A stretch of DNA of 64,000 nt from the NCBI GenBank assembly GCA_014529385.2, contig CM043959.1:47129428-47193427 (forward strand). Reading direction: 5' to 3'. The stretch's first letter is position 1. Every line of letters starts with the position of its first letter. Under the pieces are notes generated by a model, which searched no databases, was not told the origin of the DNA, and saw only the letters and a program-made list of their open reading frames with translations. This DNA comes from Adiantum capillus-veneris (Eukaryota > Streptophyta > Polypodiopsida > Polypodiales > Pteridaceae). Made by a program: the position numbers and the translations under genes. Of this stretch, positions 55,474 through 64,000 are shown piece by piece.

Positions 55474-56562
55474 TTATTTACCTTTGTTCTTGGATTCTTC
55501 CTTTGGAGTTGGCTCTGCTTCTTTGGTGAACTTAACTGATTGGCTTTCACCTTCGTATTTGATAAGCACTGATTTAGAACTCCAGTCAATCATTGCATTG
55601 TATTGCTTCTGCCATGGTTGTCCTAGCAATAATGTATGTTGTGTAGCTTGGTCTTCAACCACGTAAAACATATGAGGATACACATACTGGTTAATCTGTA
55701 TATGTAAAACTGTGCATCCGACAGTTTTGATTGAATTCTCAGAGTAACTCTTTAACTCTTGCTTGGCAGTTTGTAATTTAGTGTCATTTGTCAATTGTCT
55801 ATATAAACTGAGTGAAAGTAGGTTAGTTTGAGCTCCTGAATCCAATAGTGCTCTGGCTTTGATTTGGTTGGTTCCTACTTTGCATTCAATGATGGGTTCT
55901 TCTTTGTCATTATCCATTTCTGTTATACTGACTACGTTTATTCGTATTGCTCCTTCATTGTGGTGTTTCTGACGCAATAGTCTTCTTTTCTCCATTCTTT
56001 CCTTCGCTTCGGCTTGCGCTTCCTCCACAATCTTTTTCTTTTTCTGGACACGCAGCTTTTCTTGATGTATTTTGAGAAGCATGTCTTGGGTTAGCGGCAA
56101 AAGATACTTTTTCACTCTGCATCCACTTATCCAATTGGGCATTTCTTCTCTGTCTAATGTAGCAAGCTTGACGGTTCCACTTGGTGATAGATCTTTGATC
56201 ACCAGAGGTCCCATCCCTCGCTTTTTAAGCTTCTTAGCATGCTGTTTCAGAGTGTAAACTAGGACATAGTCCCCAACCTTAAACTCTTTAGTCCGCACAT
56301 GCTTATCAAAAAATTCCTTTTGTCGCCTTTTTTGAGCGTAGATAGAAGCTACTGCTTTTAGGCGAAGCTCGTCTAGCTTTTCCAGGTCATCTATTCTATT
56401 AGAAAGCTCGTGTCCTATCCACTCTAGATCCTTAGCCACCCTTAAGGTTGAAATCAAGAATTCTATTGGTAAGATAGCATTTAGCCCAAAAACCATGTTA
56501 TATGGGGTCGTTCCTATTGATGTTTTATATGCTACCCTATATGCCCATAATGTTGAATGCAA
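55474..56562 (-). pseudogene. Element J integrase C terminus fused to a second retropepsin-like domain
   Basis: 362 codons in one frame. Residues 1-155 are integrase C terminus: W-A-Y-R-V-A-Y-K-T-S-I-G-T-T-P-Y, then F-K-V-G-D-Y-V-L-V-Y. Residues 160-205 are a Lys/Glu helix. Residues 222-345 look like an aspartic protease: A-R-A-L-L-D-S-G-A-Q-T-N-L-L-S (catalytic Asp at residue 241, codon 55842-55840), then V-G-C-T-V-L-H-I-Q-I, and L-L-L-G-Q-P-W followed by A-M-I-D-W. Element J already has a protease in the usual place before reverse transcriptase (59353-60180), so this is a second copy after integrase. Confidence 0.82.
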
Positions 56563-57785
56563 CTTCTAGTCCCAGTCAGTTCTCCACTCAGAAGTACAAT
56601 CTTCGTAAGGACCGTGCATATGGTTTTGTTTGTTGCTTCAGCTTGTCCGTTTGCTTGTGGATGATACGGGGCTGATTTCCTATGGATTACCATGAATTCA
56701 TCTAGAAGGATCTCTATCACTTCATTTATAAAATGTGTGCTTCGATCACTCACAATTTCTATTGGCAATCCATATCGTACAAAGACGTATTCATATGCGC
56801 AAATCCTAAGCTGGTTGTCTTTACCTCTCTTATAGAGTTGATCTCCTATTAAAGCGTAATCTCTAGCTTCTGTCTCTACAGATTTCTGACGAGCTTTTGA
56901 CGTTCCTTCTGGGAAAGTTCTATTTGTGAGATATTCAACAATATACTGACTCCATTCCGGAGCGATCATCATCTGATATAATGTCGAATACTCTGCTGGC
57001 GGTTTTGATGAACATACAATACATACAGTGACATATTCATGTACGCTTTCTTTCATTCCTGGCCAATAGACTCCCAATTGTAACAAATTCCTATATGTGT
57101 TCCTTCTTGAACAATGAAATGCACATTCCTGAACATGTGCTTCGCGCAGATATATATTATATTCCTCAGGATTGATGCATAGTCGTAAAACATGATCATT
57201 TCCCAATTGATACAACCTTCCTGCAACCAATTGAAGATTCTTGGATTGCTGAATAGCAATATGTTTCTGGTTGTATTCTCTTCTATCAAACTCTCCTCCA
57301 TAGGTTAATAAGCTAACGACATTTTGAGACCACTTCGGTATCATTTCTATGTTGAACAAGTACGCGTCTGGCATGTCGTCATCTACTCCTATAGGGTCTT
57401 CTCCATTCGTCAATCGCGAAAGATGATCAGCTCTAAGATGTGTTTTTCCTTTCTTTACTACTACCGTGAAGTCGAATTCCAGTAAGATAATGAACCATCT
57501 CACTATTCTCCCGGTATTGCATGGTTTATTCACTAGGTAGAGCAAGGCTTGGTGATCCGTAAAAAACACAAACTTGTTGGCTAGAAGATAATGCCGAAAT
57601 TTCTTCACAGCATATATCATTCCTAATCCTTCTCGCTCTGTTGTGGTGTAATTCTTCTCTGCATTGTTGAGCTGTCGACTGGCGTAACAGATAGGAAAAT
57701 CCATGTTTCCTTCTTTGGCTGAGCCAGAATGCATCCTATTGCATATGCCGAAGCATCTATATGCACATGGAATATCTTCTCCCAA
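56532..57785 (-). pseudogene. Element J RNase H and rearranged integrase
   Basis: 417 codons. RNase H: T-E-R-E-G-L-G-M-I-Y-A and T-D-H-Q-A-L-L-Y-L (about 57655-57540). Integrase zinc segment: H-V-Q-E-C-A-F-H ... C-I-V-C (about 57150-57010). Instead of the expected core start there is another pre-zinc segment (P-E-W-S-Q-Y-I-V-E-Y-L ... L-Y-K-R-G-K-D-N-Q-L-R), matching the segment before the first zinc finger. It joins directly to Y-G-L-P-I-E-I-V-S-D-R (second Asp) and Q-A-N-G-Q-A-E (Glu). The core part with the first catalytic Asp is missing although the frame is open, which points to an in-frame recombination product. A frameshift near 56560 leads to the next ORF. Confidence 0.83.
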
Positions 57786-59287
57786 TCTGGTGATTTCAAG
57801 ACTGGAGCAGTAATGAGTGCCTCTTTCAATTTCTTGAATGATTCCTCACACTCCTCTGTCCATTCAAAGTTCACTATTAGCCTGTAAAGTGGTTGGCCTA
57901 TTATAGCGTACATGTAAATGAATCGTCTATAATATCCGCAATGTCCCATAAAGCTCTGTACTTGTTTCGCATTGGTTGGTCTAGGCATATCCACTATAAC
58001 TTTTATCTTCTCTAAATCCGTGGATATTCCGTTTTGTGAGACAATATGTCCCAAAATTCTACCCTGTCGGACCATAAACACACATTTCTCAGGATTGAGA
58101 CAAATGCGATATGTCCTACATTTCTCAAATACTTTTCTTAGGTGTTCTAGATGCTTATCTCTCAGAAGAGAATGTACGCATAAGTCATCCATATATATTT
58201 CTAGAAACAACCTTAAGTATTCTTTGAAAGCATGCGTCATCAGCCTCTGGAAGGTTGCGGGAGCATTGGTTAGATAAAAAGGCATAACCCGATAAGCATA
58301 AATTCCCCACTCCGTTGCAAAAGCTGTTTTATGTTGATCTTCTGGTGCTATGGCTAGCTGGTTATATCCTGAAAAACCATCAAGAAAGGAGTATGCTGTT
58401 TTCCCTGATACACGCTCTAGAACATGATCAGTTATTGGCAGGGGATAATTGTCCCTGATTGTTGCAGCATTCATTTTCGTTAAGTTGACACACACTCGGA
58501 GTTTTCCGTTCTTCTTGGGTACCACCACAACCGGAGATACCCAATCGGTGTGTTCAATCTCGTATATGAATTCAGCTTCCATTAGCTTATCTATCTCTTC
58601 TTTGATTCGTTTAGCAAACGTATCATTATATGTGTATGGTCTCTGTCTGCTAGGCTTTGCGTATTGTTTTAGTGGGATTGTGTGTTGGCATATCGATGGG
58701 TCAACTCCCTTTAAGTCCTTATAAGACCATGCAAACACATCCCTGTACTCTCTGAGAAGACTCAAAAGTCTCTCTTCCTCGCCTGGAGACAAATCTGTGG
58801 CTATGTATACCGGTCTAGGTGTCTCACCTGGAGCTGCTAAATCAACTTTTTTTGCATCCTCCGGTCCGTCATAAGATTCGTTCTCCTTTCTCTCTCGAAT
58901 AGGTTGGGTTAATACCACCTTCCTATCCTCTATTGTGAATTTCTTGTAGTCGGAGGGAACATCCATGTTTTCCTTGATTTTGGCGTTTTCGTCCTCTCCA
59001 CTCTCAATTTCTGTCGTCCAAACTTCTTTCAGAGTTTTCTTGAGCTCTCTGTACTTGTTTCTACATTCTAACTTGGACTCCGTGTGTTCTCTGTTGCGCT
59101 TGTTCTTTTCTGATTTTTCTGTTTCAGTTTTCGTTTCATTCCTTTGAATTTGATTTCTTGAGCCTCTTTTGTCTTTTCGTAAGCTCTTTTGATCATTGCC
59201 TCTCATTCTTCTAGAAATCTTGTCCTTAACACAATCTTCTGCCTTTACTAGCATTAGGAATTGATTTTTTCCCCTTATTCTAGGCAT
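57623..59287 (-). pseudogene. Element J reverse transcriptase
   Basis: 554 codons. The N-terminal 100 residues are charged and unconserved; from about residue 165 D-V-F-A-W-S-Y-K-D-L-K-G leads to the polymerase: V-V-P-K-K-N-G-K-L-R-V-C-V, S-F-L-D-G-F-S-G-Y-N-Q, R-V-M-P-F-Y-L-T-N-A-P and an intact YMDD near 58190-58180. The connection and start of RNase H (V-H-I-D-A-S-A-Y-A-I-G) follow before a frameshift near 57700. No stops in the catalytic part. Confidence 0.9.
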
Positions 59288-59352
59288 CGGATTGGTTCTA
59301 ACCCCCTTTGTTTTTTTCTTTGCTCTATAGTTTGGTTCGGAAAATCATAAAA

Positions 59353-60180
59353 TCAGACATCCGTTATAGTTTCTTCGTTTCCGCTTGAATTGTCCGTTGA
59401 CTCGTTGTCTGCTTCATTTCCCCACTCTGGATGATCGGGAATGTCGTGGAACACCTCTTCTTTATTTTCCTTTTCCAGTGTATCGTTCTTTTCAGTTTCT
59501 TTTTCGAGTATAGTTCTCAGCATGAAGTACGGAACGTCGTACCTGTCCTTGTCGCAAAATTTCGTTGTGGGACCATCCGGGATTGCACAAACATCTAGGG
59601 TTGCTAGAATGTGTGTCCATTCTAATGGTTCAAGCGTGTCCTCTGGAAAGGGTTCTCCTATATAAGTTTTGTCTTCGATAGCCCTTTCTAAAACATATTC
59701 TTCTCGCCTCAGACTTCCACATTTCGAGGCCCCACACATCCATAACTCCTTGGGCTTACCTAACCAGGCTGGAAATTCGGATCCCGCCAAAGTAGCTAAA
59801 TCAAACTCCTCTACCGGTGTTCGGTTCACATCTTTGTAGCTATGGTCTTTCAGGTTCACACGTGTAGTGGTTTCCATATTTCTCAGGTATATGTGATCGT
59901 AGCCCCAATCCTGGACCATTTTCAACTGTCTCATGAATGGTCTTCCCAGTATGATATCATAGTTATTCTCCTTGCCAAAATCGACAATAGCAAAAGTATG
60001 TTCGTATTCAATGCCGCAAGAAGTCACTACGACTTTCTCTAATAACCCCATAGGTTTCTCCATGTGTCCATCTGCTAATTGGAGTTTCAACCTAGTCTTC
60101 CTTATTGCTGGTTTCCCCATTTTTTCCAGATTTCTTTTGTAGCAATGGCTACCCCAGCTCCGCTGTCTAGTATTGCCATG
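59353..60180 (-). pseudogene. Element J first protease (between gag and reverse transcriptase)
   Basis: The catalytic segment A-I-L-D-S-G-A-G-V-A-I-A-T is at 60180-60140, in a frame one base off the preceding gag ORF. Its Asp codon overlaps the gag TAG stop by one base (60167). A second frame change at the A/G-run near 60120 leads to the rest of the domain (60120-59353), with I-I-L-G-R-P-F-M-R-Q-L as the C-terminal half-site. The remaining 170 codons are an acidic linker to reverse transcriptase. Two single-base shifts this close could be mutation or remnants of programmed frameshifting. Confidence 0.8.
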
Positions 60181-62248
60181 TGTTCACTCCTTGGAATTCA
60201 ACTGGTAAGGTTGTATTCCCCTCTTCACCTTCGCAATACTCTCCGACCTTGTTTAAGGGTACAGGCTTAGCGTTCTTTTGTGGTTTGCTCAGCTCTTGTA
60301 TACCCTCTTGCAGTCTCGATGTTGGGTCTTTTATCCCAAATTTCTCCAAGCATTTTCCTACAGTGGTCCACATATGTGGTCTTAGCCTCAAAAGCTCAGC
60401 TAGAGTGATAGTGCATGTCACTGGTGTTGACAAGATCTCTATCAATCCTTGCGAGTCCATGACTTTTTCTGATGAGATTCTTCGTGAGGGAAGTGCTCTA
60501 ATCTCGGATTTTGCTTCATACTCTCCTAAGTATGAAGGTAAGGTATTCAGTGAATGAGGTTTGCTCTCCATTGTTCTAACAGAGCCCCCATCTCCCCAGT
60601 AAGATTGCAGATCCAAGTCCACTTGAGATCCTGCCTCAAATTCCACTATGGGAGGATTCCTGATGTCCTTTTCCCAATTTGTCTGATTAGCTTGGCAACT
60701 TAGCTCGTTTGCAAAGTTTGCCTCTCTCACTTGTTTCCAAAATTCATTGTAATCCTCATCTCTTCCGTAAGACCTCTGTATGACTGGATGAAAACTCTCT
60801 ATCTCCTGATCGGTTGTGTTCAACACTATGCGGTCATCCTTGTGTGTATTTTCAGGCTTTTGTGCACTGGGAGTCTTTTCAGCTACCCGTGAAATGATAG
60901 TCTCTTGCTGAATTGGGTTTTCCGTTCCACAATTCATTGTTTCTCTTGGTGGTTCTAATAAGGCTTGTGCAGTCTCGATCATTCTCTGGCACATTTCAAG
61001 TCTCTGCTTTTCCAATTCCGCGTTTGGGTATGTCATCCACCTCTGTTCTTGTGTTTGGTTGTTCTTTAACCTAGCTTCGTAAGCTCTCATCAGTGCGTCC
61101 AATGGTTCGTGTACTTTGTCGACTAGCACTGATCCCCCTGAGCTTAAGCTCGTTGTTTCTTTGATACTCTTTTGTTTCGTTCTTTCCGGGCTCATCTCTC
61201 GTTTCCCGTTTTGACTCTCAAGTTTTTCTAATCTATCTTTAGTTTGCTTTAGTTCCTCAGCTAGAATAGCGTCTTCACGTTCTTTTCTCAACTTCATGCG
61301 TGCTTTTCTAGCTTTCCATGTGTTTCTCTGACTCCGCGGTCCTTGACTAACCACTTCAGTCGCTAACTTTCCATTCTCAGGTTCTCTAGTGGTTTTCTTA
61401 GCTTGAGCTCTAGTAACAACTTGCGTTGGTATCAGAGTTTCATTTTCAGACCCACTGCTGGTAGGAATAGTTTCTAGCATATTCAATGTCGTCTTTTGCA
61501 CTTTGTTTGGATTCTTTGAACAATCCTCAATGAAGTGAGTAACCCCACACTCAGTGCAATAAGCGTTAATTCTAATGATTTCCGTATGTGGACAAACATT
61601 CATCAGATGGTCACCTCCACACTTGTAACAGGGTCCTAGTGCTGGTCTTGGTCCCATTTGATTCGTCCTTTGTGGATAGGATGGTCTTTGTCCTGTTAAC
61701 CCTCCATGAGCTATGAACATCAATGTTCTTGCGTCCAAATTGTATCTCTCTTCATCAGAAGCACTTGTAACTGTTGGTATTCCAACATTCCCAATCATGC
61801 CCCATGGTTCTGGTTGTTTGGGTTCTTCTGGTGGGTAATACACAGTTGGAGACATGTGTGCACCAGATTCTTCATAATAGGCTTGAACAGGCACTAAGGC
61901 TTGTTCTTCCTGATTCTCTAAGGTTGGTGCATATCTAATGCCCACTGGTCTTGCTCCTGGTAAAGGTGGTTGTTGTCCCAATACCGGTTGCGGTCTTTCT
62001 ATCCCCATAGGTCCTGGTACATTTCCCGTTGGGTATCGAGGTACTGGATGTACCTGAGGTGGTGCTAATTGAGCAGGAGGTGCATACTGACGCTCCCTTA
62101 CATACCCTTTGTTGTAATAGCACTCCTCTGTTGGATGGTTTGTCCATTTTTGTTCAATAGCACACCATTTCAGTGGTTTTGGCAATGGTTTTTGGTATGG
62201 TGCCATCCTTTTTAGAGCCTCTTCTATCATTTGCTCTACATTTGGCAT
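60167..62248 (-). pseudogene. Element J second gag ORF with two zinc knuckles
   Basis: 693 codons from MPNVEQMIEEALKRM. Residues 1-60 include C-A-I-E-Q-K-W-T-N-H-P-T-E-E-C. A Pro/Gln-rich stretch follows (about 60-150). Two knuckles, CYKCGGDHLMNVC and CTECGVTHFIEDC, lie near 61635-61520 with spacing C-X2-C-X3-H-X4-C, one residue shorter than the usual retroviral form. A Lys/Arg-rich middle and a C-terminal region preceding protease complete it (residues about 560-690). It follows gag with a frame change near 62340 and ends at the protease active site. Confidence 0.75.
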
Positions 62249-62289
62249 GGTTGTTGTTTGAACATTCTTTTTAGTGGTAGTCTCGCTCG

Positions 62290-64000
62290 CTACGGAGGAA
62301 GAGCTACTGGATGCAAAATCTGTATCCCTGACACCTCTCCATAAACCGTACAGTTATCCACTAAGTACAATGCTTCTCTCGTTACTTGCTCGAAACTTGT
62401 ACAAGCTTTCAAGTGCAAGTCCTTCTTGAGAGTGTCGTTTCTCAATCCCTCAATAAAGAGAACAGATAGTCTGTCATCTTGTGGTCGTTCACGTACTGGA
62501 CATCTCTCAATGTATTGTTTGAAGCGAAGTGAAGCTTCCTTCACTTTTTCGTGTTCTCTCTGTTTAAAAGCATATATTTGTGAGACCGTATTGTGCTTAA
62601 TCCCTCGTTTTGAGAATTCCTCAACAAACTCTCTTAGCAAATGGTCAATGTCATGGAATCCCCCTATGTTCAGTGGTTGAAACCATGTCAATGCCGCACC
62701 TTCTAGAGTAAGACCAAATCCCTCGTATTGTGTATGGAAATCGGTTATCTGCTCAGCTCTTAAGACTTGCTTAAAGAGTGACACATGTGCATACGGATCT
62801 CCTGAACCACCATACTTCTTTGGCATACACTTGGCTACCTGAGATGGTCTCATATGTCTATGGTCTACTACCAATCTCATTGCTCCTGTGTCTCGGCTAA
62901 AGCTTTCTCTAGCATCATGGACTTCATGGGTTACCCTTGTTGGTTCCCCTGCTCTGAATCTTCTACTAGGAGGTAAATGTGATGGTTCCGCTTCGAACCT
63001 TGGACCTGGAGTGGTATACATGGGGATTCGAACTGCGCTACCTTGATTTGTATCCATTGACTCTCTGGAATGTAATGATCCCATTGGTCCGGGCTTCGAG
63101 TACTGAGGTTGACTGAAAGAGTCAGCAGCCTGAGTTCTTTGTCCTCCTGTCGTCATTGGGTTTTGCACTCCATTTGTTGGTGCTGGTCTTTGTGAGCTAG
63201 AAGTAACATAATACTGATGTAGTGGTCCCCCAAAGTATGTATATCCTTCTAATTCTTTCTTGCCCATTGTTGAGTATTGCCTCCCATACTTGTCGTAAGC
63301 GGCAATTTTCACTTCCGATCCCTCTGTGTAGGTAAAGACATAAAGTCTTTTTTGGTCTGTCAACTCTCCGGTGTAGGGTTCTTCACATCTATAATAGAGA
63401 TCTTGCTCCCCATTATTATATTTATATAGCCCCACATAGATGTTATCAGTGTTGATCCTTGTAGTTTCATTCTCTCTTCTTAACCTCGCATCAGGGAAGT
63501 TCATTATTGGTGCTTTCTCCTCAAGTTCTTCATCTACTTTGGCTTTGGTGCCCATCAATCCCCACTTGTCCACAATGTTAGGGTTTAGGACTACCAAGTA
63601 CATGGTACCCTCGTCATCTAGATATCTATCTCCGTTATAGCTCACAGGCACTAAGTCCTTGAACTCACTAGGTCTATCTTCTATCTTTACACAATAGCGG
63701 TCCATTCCATCTTTGTAGATCTTGGCACCTTGCTCATTGTCGTACTGATATTTTATGAACAATAGCTTCATTGTGGCGGAAGGGTTTGATGATCCTGCTG
63801 CCATATTTTCTCTGTTGTTCAGGTTCAAGTGTTCCAAGTGTTCGGTGAAAATCTCGTAAGATATCTCCGAAGAAGTATCAGAAACACTTCCTTCAAAGAT
63901 CGGCTCTAATGGTTGCACCCAACTTTGGTTTACACTTCCCTCGGTTGATATGACACTTGCTTGTTTCCCTTGTTTTGGTTGGTTATTCTGGAGATTCCTG
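62290..64000 (-). pseudogene. Element J gag capsid ORF, continuing past the window edge
   Basis: The frame is open from the right edge (64000) to 62290; an internal GTG near 63918 is not a convincing start, so the true start lies outside. The N-terminal half (to about 63100) is unfamiliar. Residues after about 62880 form a retrotransposon gag domain: Y-G-G-S-G-D-P-Y-A-H, A-A-L-T-W-F-Q-P-L, F-K-Q-R-E-H-E-K-V and F-I-E-G-L-R-N-D. The W-F and E-G-L-R positions are the usual landmarks of that domain. The ORF ends at a likely frame change into the 60167-62248 ORF. Confidence 0.8.

Larger units (their letters stand above)
47616..64000 (-). mobile_element. Giant Ty3/gypsy element J (non-chromovirus), 3' 16.4 kb
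   Basis: Minus strand. In element order from the right edge: gag, second gag ORF with zinc knuckles, protease, reverse transcriptase, RNase H, integrase, integrase C terminus fused to a second retropepsin-like domain, W-x-x-K tail, palindrome spacer, long coiled-coil ORF, polypurine tract, 3' LTR. Reverse-transcriptase wording (S-F-L-D-G-F-S-G-Y-N-Q and T-A-F-A-T-E-W-G) is of the Athila/Tat side of gypsy, not the chromovirus side. The 5' LTR and primer site lie beyond 64000. Total length must exceed 17 kb. It is not an endogenous pararetrovirus, since it has integrase and an LTR. Confidence 0.87.

Noticed and set aside
47616-64000. Element J as an endogenous caulimovirus-type pararetrovirus
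   Set aside because: It has an integrase, a polypurine tract followed by an LTR, and no movement-protein motif; pararetroviruses lack integrase and LTRs.

Overview
The window is land-plant nuclear DNA, almost certainly from a large, repeat-rich genome (fern, lycophyte or gymnosperm type; the species cannot be fixed from sequence alone). The plant assignment rests on an intronless P-class pentatricopeptide-repeat (PPR) gene, several Ty3/gypsy and Ty1/copia LTR retrotransposons primed by initiator-tRNA-Met (TGGTATCAGAGC-type primer sites), and plant-type telobox (AAACCCTAA) motifs. Apart from a roughly 4 kb island around the PPR gene, everything recognisable is retroelement. I label the elements A to J. 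|| Layout. 1-12.7 kb (+ strand): copia element D is split by copia element B (33-10864, target duplication ACAGT), which is itself split by chromovirus-like gypsy element A (653-6617, duplication TACCC). 12.7-28.2 kb: gypsy element E (+; 5' LTR, gag, start of protease) is cut at 16178 by element I (- strand; LTRs, duplicated gag-like ORFs, no pol). Inside I sits a solo LTR of the E/I family (duplication GAGGG), and inside that solo LTR sits F (20567-27004, duplication ATCTC), a nearly intact chromovirus. 28.2-42.9 kb: chromovirus G (+) carries a 459-bp hAT-like MITE in its polymerase gene and is interrupted near its 3' end by chromovirus-like element H (-, 35457-42366). 42.9-43.6 kb: a 3' fragment of a second F-family copy. 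43.6-47.6 kb: the PPR gene (44824-46506, -) and its flanks. 47.6-64 kb: the 3' 16.4 kb of a very large non-chromovirus gypsy element J (-), which runs out of the window on the right. || Element J is the most unusual item. From its 5' side it has a long gag, a second gag/zinc-knuckle ORF, protease, reverse transcriptase, RNase H, an integrase with a duplicated N-terminal segment and no visible first catalytic Asp, and an integrase C-terminal region fused in one frame to a second retropepsin-like domain. After these come a W-x-x-K repeat tail, a 2.8 kb spacer with five copies of an almost perfect 22-26 bp palindrome, a roughly 1,090-codon coiled-coil ORF with two in-frame stops, a polypurine tract and a 3' LTR of about 1,050 bp. 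|| How the genes work together. Within each retroelement the order gag, protease, reverse transcriptase/RNase H, integrase (gypsy) or gag, protease, integrase, reverse transcriptase (copia) is the normal replication cassette. All copies carry stops, frameshifts or lost catalytic residues and look inactive as they stand. The PPR protein is the only likely host gene, predicted to act on organellar RNA. Boundaries, target duplications and motifs were read by eye; no alignment or database search was run.
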